A stretch of 64,000 bases of DNA from positions 105,669,812 through 105,733,811 of the forward strand of contig CM034546.1 in the NCBI GenBank assembly GCA_020055645.1. The letters run 5' to 3'. Positions within the stretch are counted from its first letter, which is position 1; each line of letters opens with the position of its first letter. Position numbers and translations under genes: made by a program. The notes beneath the pieces were generated by a model. That model was given only the letters and a program-made list of their open reading frames with translations, searched no databases and was not told the DNA's origin. Shown here in pieces: positions 24,215 through 37,332 of the stretch. This DNA is from Tomocerus qinae (Eukaryota > Arthropoda > Collembola > Entomobryomorpha > Tomoceridae).

Positions 24215-27200
24215 TTATGCAGATGCATCCGATTTGTTTTCGTCCGAAGATATTTTTCTGGGTATGGAAATTGGTTTTCCTGTTTGTTTAATTGGAATGA
24301 TAACTTCGCTTGCATCACTCATATCAACACTTCTAGGGGCAAATATTGCCAATACTCCATCAGATCCTAAGTTGCAATTCACATCATCCGGTTTTATGTC
24401 TTCAGGTAGGATGTAGCGCCGTACGAAATGGCGTGATATGAATCCATACTGATCTTGCCTCTCTTCGTGTTTCCCTTCAACTATAATTGCATTCTCAATA
24501 GTTTTCACCTGCAATTCCTCCGGAGCAAATTGCTGAACATCTAACTTCACCTACAAAACGATTATCAATTATCAATTACTTAAATCGTGTACACAATACA
24601 GCGTAATATTAGAAAACAAAGTGCAAAAGATGAGATAAAAATAAATATTCGAAAATGTTTTAATCTGAAAATTCGGAACTAACAATATTGCCCAAGAAAA
24701 TATGATTAAGCTAGCTGGTTAGCCCGTTCTACGACAGGGTTCTGTTTCCCATAAGCAAAAATTAAAGATTCAAATATGACTAATCTCAAACTCAAGTGCC
24801 CTGATATTTCATGCCACATTCTACAAGTTTGCTATAAAACCTCGAAAAATCCGTACCCATTCAACATTCAACACAAAGCTAAAGTTTTTCATCGACATGT
24901 AGTCTCCACCTATCTTACTTGTTCAAGTTGCTTTCGACCTATAAGCTATAACTTTCATCATCACAGTCTGTGAGAAAAAAGGAAAACTCATACATTCTTG
25001 AGTCAAGCCTAACCTTTTCCGAAGTTTTAAAATAACTACGTAGTTACAAATATTCATACAAGTCTAATCATTCAACTACCTTATCCATGAAGAAGTCTTA
25101 TGCTTATCAGTACAGAAACAGAGACCAAAGACACGCCGGGTACAACAAACATCGAGATATAGCACTGACGTCTACCAAAGGTCAAGTCTAAAGCAACGAA
25201 CATTGGTCAACCTATTTCCATAACTAGTACTGCACCCTCCCCGACATCAAGGCGACAAACTTCAACGGCTACAACGATGTCTATTCCAATACCAGAAAAC
25301 CTAACACAGGCTGAATTTTTTGCCTTTCAAAAGAAAAATACCAAACATTACAACTATTGCAAGTACAACCAAATGGCATCGATTCGAGGAAGTCAACATT
25401 CTCTTCAAAATGACCCCACCGAAAACGATCGAAGCTACTCACTTAACACAACTACAGCAGTCAAACATGCAGACAATACTCAATATAACTCCTATACGGT
25501 CACCACTCATACGCAAAACCGAAACTATCAAAACTCATCCACATCCACAATCTAACAAAACGTTACATGATAAACATTTACTGGAGTCGGACGGGACCAT
25601 TGGGAGCATGCAAGTAACACAAGGTTTCACTTCCACTTACGGATCACCGCCACAGTCAGTGGTGCGACAACAGTCAACAACCAACAAAATTCAGAAGAAC
25701 AGAAAGACACGATTAAAATCAAAATAGCAATTCACTTCAATCAGAAACATCCATTTATCCCTCACTAAAATTTCCTAAAACAATTCCTTTTTACCATTTA
25801 ACTTAAAAATTCTGTTTTCATAATCAATGTTTTGTGTAGCTACATGCAGGGTTGTATTTAGGATTAGCTTCCGGTCCATGTTAGCAGTTGATTCCTTGGT
25901 CTCACCCCAGTAATAGGAATATTAGGCTCTCACGCCAATAATTGTAGTTATTTGTACTAGGCTCTCACGCCAATCATTTAAACAAACTATTTTAGGCTCT
26001 CTGCACCAACAATGCAGTATAAGGTTTTAAGGCTCTCACGCCAATAATTGAAATAATTTGTACCAGGCTCTCAAGCCGATATTTGAAATAATAATATAAG
26101 GCTCTCACGCCAGTAATGTAGACAAATAGTAATACGGTATCAATTCTGAACATAAGGCCTCACACCAAAAAATGTTTTTACTAAATGTTTTAGACTTTCT
26201 GTTGTAGTAGGAGAAGTTCCCGGAGCTACTAACAGCAGTCTTGTATTTTACAAACCTTATTTTTATAACACTTGAAGCTATGGTCACACACCTAATTATT
26301 GATTGAGTTTTTACAGATTTCCTGTCGTGGCATGAGAAGTTCCTGGAACCACGGACAGCAATCGTTTACCCAGCTCACTAATCATAACATAAAAAATTCG
26401 ACAAACAAAATCTAGGAAGTGTTTGGAAATATTTATTTGCTTTGTACTGACTGAAATCGAGTGCGAGCACTCCATTCCACTCAGCACTAGCGAAACATGT
26501 AAATAGTTATATTATTATTAAAAATGGAAAAAGGTTAATTAAAATTCGTCATATTGTGCACACTATATCCTTTCAGAAAAAACGTGCTCAAAATCTAACC
26601 AAAAATAATATACTTATTACTAAAAATTTCCTGATTCCTACCTACTATCTTAATGAAAATTACAACCAAGGAGTTCTTATTTTAACTATAAAGTCTAATT
26701 TCTCATTTTTCAACCTCCTTATGTAGCAATCTCCTTCTCTTAAATCTAAAGCCTTAATCTTCCCCTATTATCCACCCCTAGTGTGGATTTTTGTTTAATA
26801 CTTTCAGATCTTCGCCACGGCAAGTGGTACTTTCGAACCTTTTCTACACGAAATTAAGACCTCACAAGGAAACCAATTTACGTCACCAGACGAAAAACGC
26901 GGAGAACCTCCTCTAAATCTTCTAAATTCTTTCGCTACCATTGCAGGTTTCCTCTTCTCCACTTCATGAAACATTGCGCCAACCAGAAGAACGGATTTGT
27001 TTCACAATTTCTCACGGCGAAAACCCTCACTGGAGACATGAAAATTTTCGCCGCAACGCCAAACGTCACATTGGGCTGCAAAATCGTGCACGAAACCAGA
27101 CGTCTTCCGGACTACCACATAAACTAAGGATCTCCGTAGTAAGCGGTGCCGACACATCCCCAACTTCAAACACAGCCGCAGCAAGCGGTATACAAAGATC

Positions 27201-28612
27201 TCCTCCGGCAAAATCAGACGCAGCCAGCGGTGCAAAGAAATTCTCCGAAGGAAATGGCACCAAGTCATGCAAAGCTCATCTACAAATGAATTCGCCGCAG
27301 AGAGCGGTGCCTCAACACCAACACCTGAGGAAGTTCATCTCACAAGGTCTTTGCCCGGTAAACTTCCTTTTCTGAGAGGAATACTGTAGAGACCCCCATA
27401 GCGGTCTCCTCGGCTCCAATACTTAACTAATCTACGGTGTTAACTCTGCCACGGACGGAATGGACTTTGGGTAGAAGCAACGAGAACTGCGATCGTGCAG
27501 TGCAGTTAGTCGTTGTTGGAGTAGCGGAGCGGAACAAGCGGAGACTGGGAAGAAGCCTTGCGAGGACATTCATAGTCCGTCAAATTAACTCTACCTTTCG
27601 AATTGGTTTTCTATCTTATACTAATTGATTGTAAATAAAAGTGCACATCTTACCTAACTACACTTACCTGAGGATCGGCTGCAACGGCATCTCATTGTTG
27701 GAAACTGGGTCATTTTGGTAGGGTAAGGCATAGTAGCGCACAAATCATAATATCGGCTCATTCTATTTGTCATTTGGTCAATAATATTATAAGTCATTGA
27801 ATACCTATTACCTTACGTAAACACAATAATAATAAGTGTGATATAGGTTACAGGCTAAAGGCATAACTCATATCACTTCACCACATTCTACAAGTTTGCT
27901 ATAAAACCTCGAAAAATCCGTACCCATTCAACATTCAACACAAAGCTAAAGTTTTTCATCGACATGTAGTCTCCACCTCCCTTCCCCTTCCCAAATAGCA
28001 TAATTTTTTCATCGACATGTAGTCTCTTACAAACCGCCCCTTCCCAAATAACATAATTTTTTTTATCGACATGTAGTCTTCAGCTCCCCGCCCTTTCTCA
28101 ACATAATATTTTTTTCATCGATATGTAGTCTCCGCCTACCCGCCTTTCTCAAATAGCAATTTTTTCATCGACATGTAGTCTCCGCCTACATGCAATCTTT
28201 ATTTGTAGTAGCAAAGTTGTAATTAATTTATAAAATTATTGGTAAATCGTATATATTTCTTTCTACAGGTATGCATGAGTAATATTAATTCTTATTAAGT
28301 TTTATTTATTACTAAATGCTGATTGCCCCAGATTCCGGAAAAGTAAATGAAGAAAATTAATTGGGCTCTAGATTTGCTTACCTCAAACTTTTCTTTGTCA
28401 TTTACAACTTGGGAGAATCCCGTTTGGTTGTCGTGATTGAGTCTGTTGGGAAATCTGGTAGGTCTGTGATAGTGGGGAAAATGAGACATCGGAACGAAAA
28501 AGTCGTCTTCATTAATGCCATGAGCGAAATGGTGATCAAAAAATCGAGAGCGATCAAAAGTATCGTAGAATGGGTCGTAAAAGAACGGGCGCCTTATCGG
28601 AATTGTCGACAT
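24215..28612 (-). CDS. Small heat-shock protein (Hsp20/alpha-crystallin), gene A
   Basis: Two exons: 28612-28382 (77 codons, starting MSTIPIRRPFF) and 24550-24215 (alpha-crystallin domain and tail), joined in phase at KFE/VKLDVQQF, total ~188 residues. The N-terminus, with paired Arg and Phe residues and the FDHHFAHG segment, resembles arthropod lethal(2)essential-for-life proteins. The domain contains DVQQFAPEEL, EGKHEERQD and SRHFVRRYILP, and the C-terminal IIPI supplies the I-x-I anchor used in oligomer assembly. The family forms ATP-independent holdase oligomers in the cytoplasm. The intron is 3.8 kb, against about 100-200 bp in its two relatives, and is filled with repeats and retroelement-like sequence. 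An upstream Met 11 codons earlier is possible, but the MSTIP start matches the family better. Confidence 0.93.
24814..24911 (+). repeat. 98-bp direct repeat, left copy
   Basis: Appears identical over 98 bp to 27881-27978 in the same orientation (begins CCACATTCTACAAG, ends GTAGTCTCCACCT). The two copies bracket about 3 kb of repeat-derived DNA inside the sHSP gene A intron. They could be remnants of terminal repeats or a duplication made at insertion. Confidence 0.92.
25100..25860 (+). other. Retroelement-like debris in intron, no intact gene
   Basis: Base composition changes here (more C, fewer T than the flanks), and two overlapping frames of about 92 and 135 codons, rich in Thr, Asn and Gln, run through 25277-25727. 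Neither shows a recognisable gag, protease or polymerase motif. The position between the 98-bp direct repeats and ahead of an LTR-like segment suggests a decayed retroelement, but this is inference. Confidence 0.35.
25925..26170 (+). repeat. Imperfect tandem repeat, AGGCTCTCACGCCAATAATTG
   Basis: Six or seven irregular copies of a unit of about 35-45 bp, each with a version of GGCTCTCACGCCA followed by an AT-rich spacer. Just beyond, at ~26200-26260 and ~26320-26370, a second motif pair (GAGAAGTTCC followed by GGACAGCA or TAACAGCA) is also duplicated. Confidence 0.8.
26800..27384 (+). other. GC-richer degenerate segment before LTR-like sequence
   Basis: Contains a 144-codon open frame (26941-27375) without recognisable domains. 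An AGCGGTGC/AAGCGGTAT motif recurs four times (near 27141, 27183, 27225 and 27312), so the frame probably comes from repeat-derived or untranslated transposon DNA rather than a host gene. Confidence 0.4.
27385..27662 (+). mobile_element. LTR-like segment (278 bp)
   Basis: Begins TGTAGAGACCCCC and ends CTAACTACA, so it has the TG...CA ends of a long terminal repeat plus an internal polyadenylation signal (AATAAAAG, near 27633-27640) close to the 3' end. Its base composition differs from its surroundings. No second copy is visible in the window and the flanks (AATAC, CTTAC) are not a target duplication, so it may be a solo or truncated LTR of a Ty3-like element. Confidence 0.4.
27881..27978 (+). 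repeat. 98-bp direct repeat, right copy
   Basis: Second copy of the sequence at 24814-24911. Its last third forms the first unit of the tandem array that follows. Confidence 0.92.
27948..28195 (+). repeat. ~55-bp tandem repeat in intron
   Basis: About five units containing TTTTTTCATCGACATGTAGT followed by a C-rich block (CTCCACCTCCC, CCGCCC) and an AAATAGCATAA-type segment. The left 98-bp copy stops after one unit, so the array either expanded on this side or was cut by insertion on the other. Confidence 0.9.
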
Positions 28613-28649
28613 CTGCAAAATTGAACACGGGTTGGGATAAAACACGAGC

Positions 28650-31600
28650 TAGGAAATCCTCTTTTATGTGAGGCAGGATAGACTCTAGTACATCACATAG
28701 TACTACAGACGCAGACACAATGTAATAAACTAGTTAATTTGCTACAAAAGCATTTTATTGTTGAAGAAAACGTGAAAATTGGTTGTAACAGATACAAATG
28801 GGTGTCCTTAATGTAGCACTACATCAACGGGGAAATAACTTACGTTGCTTTTCGACGGGTAGTGAAGTGATGGAATTTTGAGGAAGCTGCCTCCACAAAG
28901 TTCGTTTAGCAGTTAACACTTCTTCTTTGTCCGATTCGCATTAACAATTAATGTAAAAGGAACTGCTGGGATTTCTCTTTCATTCAGCTACAGCTTTTAG
29001 ACTGTGATGTAACAGACTGGCACTATTTAACTGGCTTCGTATGATGTAACGCCTAACTCAAGTTCTGGCCATGTATAGTATGTCCGTCCGTAGACGTGGA
29101 TGTCAGCATGCAGGATAATAGTGTTCAGCTCTCAGTTTGGAATTATTGGATGGGATTGCATGAAGAAGCCTATAAAGCTTCCATAGAACAAACTCCGCCG
29201 TCGCATTCACATTTAAAACGTCTCGTAAAAGCATCATCATTCTTTACCCTAAATATACCATGTCCATACGGTCTCCACATTCCCTTGCATGCACATAATA
29301 TAAATGCATAGTAATAAACCATCATAGTGCATATGGATACTATACATAAATATTAAATTGCAAAGACAACCACATCTAATACGTAATATGCTAAAACTAT
29401 AAAACAAAACTGTAGTTAGCACATTCGTCATTTCTTCTACTGATGATGCTTGTTTATTTAAAACTTGTTAAAGTACTACCCAAAGAGATCTCTTATGTCT
29501 ACCAGGGTTATATGATAAAGCTATATAAACAATATGCAAATCCAGAAACATATAAACTATGGCATGTTCAGAATTCTAGAGATGGACATGCTAAGTGAAT
29601 GAATGTGATTAGATAGAACGTAAATATCACTTAAATTCATGCTTTTCTTGCTTCACTTTCATTAGTCTCCTCTTCTGCTTAAATTAAAACCTTGCAAAAG
29701 TGGCATTGCATTTATTTCATTAGCCAACAAGGAAAATCCCGAGAATTTATAGACGAGAGCTAAAAAAGGAGGTAATGGGATGAACTTCCTGCTCGTTGTT
29801 TCCTCCGTCTTTGCTACAATGAACAATTAAAACAGGCTAATGCATAATGGTTTGTATAGTGATGATGAGATCTGTGGAGATGTGTTCCTGTTTACAAAGC
29901 ACGAATATTATGTTGGCACAATTCCGTATAATGTACAAGATCACGAAATGCTCTCCCACCAATTATTTCTCCTCTACTATGTTGATTTCGTCAATTATGT
30001 AACAATTGTGTTCTTCATTCGTTCAGCATTGCTCTACTAAATGCAATTTGACATGCACTTATCGTTAGGTGTTTATTATTTTTGCTTATACCTACTTTTG
30101 ATAAGATATGATATAACCCATGCACGTTTTGAGTAGGTATACCATAATGACTTGATCTTAAAACCCTTTTGACATTATAAAACCTGAATGAAGTATTTGA
30201 GCTGACTATCTATGAACTTGATTCCATATAAGGTAAATTATTGATATTCTATGATAAATCTAACTGTATAAATGGTATAGAGAAGGGCTAAGAGTATGAT
30301 TATGATTTATTGGATGATTACGGTAAATTGGAAGAAAACAGTCGCTAATTGCCTTGTAAGTAATTAGAAATGACCTATAAAATCGATTATGGTTTGGTTA
30401 ACGGAAGCGACTATAAATTCATCAGGACTGTCTCCATTTTGGTAGTTTATAGAGAATGTAATGGGTGAACATTCATTATCATTACTTATAGTGAGTGCAC
30501 GTATATTTTCTTCTTTTGTAGAGCGTGTAATTACAAAGGTAAAATGTTTCTGAATGTGAGTTAACTAGGTATAAGAGGAAGAATAGGATAGTAACACTAA
30601 CGGCAGGCATGAATGGCTCCCTCGAGCACATTTAATATTCTGATCAATTTACTTCTATTTGCAGACCTTTACAAAACTCGCATTCACATGCGGTATGGTA
30701 ATGTGCTTCTTAGTATCTGTCTATAACTTATATATTATTAGTGTTCTCTTTGTAGGATGCAGTCTGATTATATGCTAGTTTATTATTATTTCCCGTCTCC
30801 GATAAAATTACATAGCTCCACTTTTTACAATGGAGAGAAAGGAGAGCAAAGGTCGGCAAGTTCTGGCTTCATCATTCAAAAAGTAATGATGCGATCGATC
30901 GAAAGCAATTAGTTTCCATTTTCATGTTCTGCACTATTATCATTCCAATAATTCAACTTGACATTTCCAGAGAACTCACAATACGAATCTAGGATTGAAT
31001 TCTGAATTCCTAAGCCGACTCTATTCCTCCCTGACACTGCCTGGGTGGAGAAGTGACTGGCAATACTCATATCACTATATATAAACCCTTGTCAGCTCAA
31101 CTCTCCAGACTCCAATGAGCTTTTATCTCCACAAACACAACTCCTATGTATTACAATATTCTATAGAGAGATCAAACAATATTAACTACTAATCACTTCG
31201 CTCTTGTCAAAACAATATTTGCTTACTCCATGAAAGTGAATAGACACTATCAATGCGCTTCAAATAAAATAATTATTAATTTACCTAATCCAAGGTAGGC
31301 ATGTCACAAAAATTCTGTTTCTGATGGCCTTTGTAGTCAGGACACACTCATGCGTCATAACATTTATCTGTACTCAACAGTTACCATTATGATTAGTAAT
31401 CACAGATTTATTCCCATTTTCATTAGGATCATGACATCAGTAGAAATTAAAATCTTTGTTCAAATTTACTATTTCTCGAATTAATTAACTTTCCAAATTA
31501 ATGCTCTATGCTTCTATTTATTTGAAGTTTTGGTTAGGAATGTAATACACATTTGCATGCTTAACTTACTTTAATAATGGCAAACGTGAGTTCCAAGGCC

Positions 31601-34057
31601 AGAGCTATAGAGCTATATAGTGTTTAGATATTTTACTTATAGCAATTGACAGTCTTGGGTCCAGAACTCTAGGTTATTCATTTGAGACTACTAATATGCA
31701 AATGATTAGATTTTAATTACCCTTTTTCATGAGATCATGAACCATTTATATGCCAAGAAGATGGAATCTGTAGAATATTTATTGACATTTAATAAGGTAT
31801 TCACTGAAATGGTTTTTACGGTCTTGTATTCTTGTACTACATTCAAGAAGGATGTACTGTTGAAAAGAGATGTAAGGCAGGAGAACTATGATAATTAAAG
31901 ATTTAAGTACATTGTAATAATACATAATTTATTCACACGTTTGTAAATAATACTATACAAGTTTTAGCACACAGGACATAGAGATTCAAGTCGATGATGC
32001 GATTTTCGGACGAAGTTTTAGATACACATACATAAGGTAAATAGCATTACGCATGCAATGCAGGAGTAGACTTAAAATAAACATTAAAAATATGGTAAAA
32101 CCAACGGATGCTGATAAATTATAAGTTGAACAATATAATATGTAGCGTATAGCGTTTCTTTCACATAAAGAGCTCTTTCTATGTAGGTACATCTAGATTT
32201 AGATAGAATATTATAGTAGTATTATAAGTTTTAATAGAGTTGTTATATTTTTATCTGTTTACATTTATTATGTGGTTATTATAGGCAGTATCTTTATATT
32301 ATAAGATTTAGTTTCCATTGCAGATAGAGACTTTAGTATGTCCTGTTGTTGTTCTTATTTATAGGATTAAAGCGCAGGTACATAAATACTTCATGAACTG
32401 GATAAAATAGACAGTTATGTTAGCGTTATGTAATATGTAGGTTATCATATGACTGAACTCATTCCTACTTTCCCTACTCTAGTGCTACTCGTAGAATATT
32501 ATTATTTAATATGTGGTACATTATTTAGGTAGACTTGTTTTTTTCATTTCGATGTTAATTTCCATCTCATTCTTATGAAATCGGATTCATGCATGTCTGG
32601 TATAGTACAAGAGGGGATTCTTTGGAAAGGAGGGAGAGCCCACATCTATCTGACGGTCAGAGCAAATGAGATGAATAGGTAAGGAGGTGTGTGATGTGAT
32701 GCTAAGTGGGTCATGTTTATCTTTGCTTTTCATTTCGCACAACACAATGCACAACCAGAGCACAACCAGAAGTAATCTTATTATAAGCTAGTCAGAAAGT
32801 AATTTACATCGTCTACATCTGGACCTGCCTGGCTATATACACAGACATACGCACAGGAGACAGAACAATCTTCTGTTTTTTATACGTTGTCTATCTGTAA
32901 TACAGCGGAGAGTATTTTTGCTGGAGAAAACAGGCCAACAAGCCACTATGTAATCTAGGCAAATTATTTTCTAGCCTACGCTATTTACTTGCTTGAACTA
33001 TTTCACGTTATGACAACATATTTCCTTTCACTTGCATCATGCATAAGTAAAAAAGTACCTCAAAAGCAGTGTGTAACCCAAAAAAACAAAATACATCCCT
33101 AAATTCCAGTCTCACTTACTGGAATGACTATATAGCAGCCTAGTATAGCTTTGAAATCCAAGAAGTATACATGGAGATTAAAGGAAGTTAGAGTGAAAGG
33201 ATATCCATCAGTAATCTAAATGGTATATGCTATTATACACACTTTCAATGCACCATGTAAATGACATTTTGTCGTATTTAATATCCTTATTTAGCTATAG
33301 GTATGTAGACATTTGACATGGACAGATGTTCAGAATCAGTTCTTGGCAATAGTCGGTATATTTATGTTTAAATGCATCGTTTACGGAAATAAGGGGAAGA
33401 GTAGATAGATTACTTGAATTTAAACATATTTAGATTTACCGATAATACTTATACAGGAGTACAGTCTACAAGGACTTACAGAATGTATAGGTAAAAACTA
33501 ATCATCTATATTTACTATGATGGTTACATTGTAGTAAGTATTTCATGAAGAAACTCTGCACGGCCAGCTGCACAAATTGAGCTCAGATGGTCTCTTGAGA
33601 CTCAAATCTACGGCAAAGAGTTCAATCATGGAGGAAATAAATTAGGAATACTCTATATACTAGTAGATGGGGGAAAATAAAACTTTCCGTATACATCTTA
33701 AATTAATAGTTGTATGTAGCCGGCTAGGTATCTGGCCGGCTACATTTTAAAGTACTTCTTTTGTGAGTATATTTCTCTATGAGGTATTTCAGTAGAACTT
33801 GGATAAAAGTATGTACATAATTTAGTTGTTGTGCAGACAAATAAAACGATACAATACTTTGGTAATTTTGGTGAAATGTGGTAAGAACATGAAAGCCAGA
33901 AAAAGAATATTGATCGGCGAATATTTTAAAAGGAAGCCATAGCTCGTAGCCTATTTCTGTTTCAATAAAGAAATCCTAGAGAGAGATAGTACTTACATCA
34001 AGATACACAGATAAATGATGGAGAAGTACGTGACTACAGAGAATGTAGAGTAACTAT
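28650..34057. other. Long intergenic region, no gene seen
   Basis: About 5.4 kb between sHSP genes A and B with only short, unconvincing frames. A plus-strand CACTATATATAAACCC near 31074-31089 looks like a TATA box, but no convincing reading frame follows. The 5' end of sHSP gene A's transcript should lie just above 28612. No heat-shock element of clear quality was found by eye. Confidence 0.5.
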
Positions 34058-34580
34058 TTAAGAAGAAGAAAACATACTGTCAACGGGACTTGTCAGTAAG
34101 CAAGGTTGTCCCGTTTGAATTATGGGGATGATAACTTCCTTCGTCGGCGGAGTTTCAATGACTCTCGGAGCGGAGACAGTTAAAATTTTATCGGAACTTA
34201 GCGTGCAAGTAATAGCTTCCGGCTGGACACCCTCAGGTAGCAAGTAGCGACGAACAAAATGACGAGAAATCAGTCCATGTTGATCTCGTTTCTCTTGGTG
34301 CTTCGCTTCAATTACTACGTATTTATCCACTGTTTTCACACAGAGCTCATCCGGTGTAAATTGCTGCACGTCGACTTTCACCTGTTCAAACCAAAACAAC
34401 CCAGCAAGATAAATCTACTGCTTTTCTATAGTTAGTAATTAGTAACTAATAAATATTTTTGTAGTACAAAGTCCAAACCTCAAATTTGTCCACCGTTCCG
34501 GTAAAATGACAGACTCCAGTTTCCTGTTGTTTACTTTGTAATGTAGCTAAATACTGCTGACTTAGTGAAGTATTTGTCAT
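34058..34580 (-). CDS. Small heat-shock protein, gene B (short N-terminus)
   Basis: Two exons: 34580-34479 (34 codons, MTNTSLSQQY to VDKFE) and 34381-34058, joined in phase at KFE/VKVDVQQF; ~141 residues. The intron is about 97 bp, with a weak GTTTGG donor and a good CAG acceptor. The alpha-crystallin domain has DVQQFTPDEL, EAKHQEKRD and SRHFVRRYLLP, with an IIPI anchor near the end, followed by a short Ser-rich tail. The N-terminal arm is about 40 residues shorter than in gene A and lacks its Arg/Phe-rich part, which may change oligomer size. The intron sits at the same codon as in genes A and C, which supports one ancestral gene. Confidence 0.9.
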
Positions 34581-34599
34581 CCTTTCTCTGCTTGGTTTT

Positions 34600-37332
34600 A
34601 CTTTTCACGGTGAGCGGTGTATTTACTATTTACTTAATTGGAGTGTGTGGACGCAAAGATTAAATCTGTGCGGTGGCTTATTGGTTAATTGAGGTTTTTG
34701 ATAATATCGGAGGTAGTAAGGCAATCAGAGTGGCTGACGAAAATAGAAGATGACATAAAATCTGCTAGAGCTAGGTAAGTGTAGGTAGGCAAAAAATAAG
34801 CTCTCGAATCTCGAAGCTGTTGAAATATGTCTGTGGTAAAATCTCTCAGTTTCCTGACTTTAATACAATATTATGTAGAAGGCGGAATCACCTACACACT
34901 ACCAACTACCTCCAGAGACCATTCCAACTAGAACTAGACAGCACACGATTACCTACATTATATAATGCACAGATAGGTACTACTCTACAGATGTAGGTAT
35001 GTATTTACTCCGAGAAAGGAGAAAGCAAGAGGAAAGCTATCTACTTTCTACTGGCTATATATATATTATTATGTGTACATTGAGTTAAAGTTTTCTAAAG
35101 CAATGTAGGTTATGTTATGCAGTATATATATATCTGGAAATGTAAGTAAGTCAGGCCAAGTCAAAGTAGGAAAGTCCACAGACAGAATAGAAAGAGCTTT
35201 CGGAGAAAGCGCGAAAAATTCCGTGCGCAGTGACACTACTTTCCTTTCCTTACTAACTTATATTATACATCTGATCTATAGTCAATCCATACTTATCGTT
35301 AGTACCCGCTATTATATGCATTCTCTTTCTTCTGGAATGCAGTATCAGTTAGTATTATGTGTCTCTGCACAAAAAAATTGTTGTAGTTTGGGAAAAGGAT
35401 TGGTGACAGTGGAGATGAATGCAGATATAAACTTCATTAACAATAACTTTGCTCTACTTGACTAAAGTGCACTCTATAATTATGTTATAGTACGAATCTA
35501 TCTGTCTAAAAGCCATTAAAATAAAACAATGTCATTCTTTAGCATTAAGTAAGAGTATGCAAGTAAAAAAGTGGGATGGTAATATGAGCAATTGAGCAGG
35601 ACTAGGGGAAAGTCTGAGTGTAAACCAAACAACTGTAGATAGACACTCAAGGATCCAAATGCAAACAATTTCCTTCAGCAACCCTGTATCTACTACTAGT
35701 AAAGCATACAAATGTTCCTCCACTCTCGTTCAACTTGAGTACACAGATATTCTGTCAAGTTTACATTTTCCACAGAATCTCTGTAAGCATTTTATGTCCT
35801 TTTACGTGGTTTTCCTTTCCTTTGCCCCATTTGTATGTATGTGTTAGTGGTATGATAGTGTGGTACCCATTGTGTGCCCGAGATTTATTTTTCTAGGACG
35901 CTGAGCTCTGTGTGGTTTGCTTTTACTTACGTTACGTTGGCTTCTTTCGCCATGAACGCTGGATACATGTCAGTCGACACTAATGCAAAACAAACAAACT
36001 TTCATGTAATGTGTACCAGCCCACATTGACGTCCTACTAGAATTGGATGGGTAGATCAATAATTAGGTGCATGGGTCTTATTATGTTTGTGTTACTGCTC
36101 AATTCCCCTTCATGTGTTCTCACTCACGCTCGCTCTCATCCACGGACCTTCAAAGAAATCAGCTTTCCCATTCCACTTTACATCTGTCTTCTTGACACTC
36201 TTTTCCAAATGTCGCGTCAACGTCAACATCCCCTATTATACTTTAATACCCATGTGTCCCACACACATCTATACAATAGATAGATAATCATCATCATTGA
36301 AATACACTCCCCAAAGATAACTACACATGAAACACCTATACATTATGCAAAATACTCGGAATCTGAAATTAATTAAATGTGATACTCTCTGCATATGCTA
36401 CCCGAGAATGTCATCGTTAAAGAAGCCTCATTCCTTCACATTGATGTACTCACACAAAGTACTATGTCCCTTGGGTGTGTGACAAACTTTTATCTCTTCT
36501 ATAGTGAAACTTGTATACAGTGGTATATTGCTCTAAGGGAAAACTACTTTCTTTGACACGTCGATATGTCACGAGACATACTGTATATACTATTACATAT
36601 TTAGCTTCGTCTGCACACTATATGCATACCCAAAACATTTTGTGGGTTGACTCTAGACTAAATAAAACTTTTCTGTTCTCTGTTCTAGACTTTGTTACCT
36701 AAACTCCAAGCTATTTCTAAACCAAGAAATATACTCTGTAGTCCTAGTACTTAGATACTACTTAAATAAATGGTCTAACTTCAAGTTTTTTATCGTCAGT
36801 AGCACCCGTCTAAATTGAAGGGCATTGTAAGATGCGCATAGAGTCTGAAGATAGGGAAAATTCGTTTTCATCGACTCCTGAGGTTTATAAATACAACTGT
36901 ATAGATTCAATAATACCTTAAATTAAGAGTTTTCTAGAAAGGCTTAGTATCTTTAGACAGTAAAAAATGCCACTACTACACTAAAGAGCCTGGAACTTTA
37001 GTCCATAAAAATGTTAATGAAACAGTGTACAATATTTAATCAATTTTTATTGAATATTTCAGTGTTTTATGTTATGTTCTTCTGAATGAGTATTATGTAG
37101 AATGACCATTGGATATTTTTCTATAAGGAATATCGAATGTCAGTAGATGTCGGACTTTAAAACAAATATATCGATCATAAGAGTAATTTAAACTTAAGCT
37201 TATTAATAACCATCGTATACACGTAATACAAACAAATGGAACAGCATAAATATTTACTTTGCAAGAAAATGAATTTTATACTTGGATATAATAACAAGCC
37301 AAAAATACGAGTACGAGTTTCAACTAATTTTC
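34600..37332. other. Intergenic, no gene seen
   Basis: Contains a 117-codon frame at 35112-35465 without recognisable features, plus several short ones. Its lower part should include the promoter of sHSP gene B. No repeats stand out. Confidence 0.5.

Noticed and set aside
26941-27375. 144-codon plus-strand frame as a host gene
   Set aside because: Contains internal repeats, no domain, and sits within repeat-derived intron DNA next to an LTR-like segment.
28650-28720. Heat-shock elements upstream of sHSP gene A
   Set aside because: No run of three alternating GAA/TTC units with correct spacing could be found by eye near any of the three sHSP starts.
35112-35465. 117-codon plus-strand frame
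   Set aside because: No domain, signal, splice context or composition different from surrounding DNA; probably chance.
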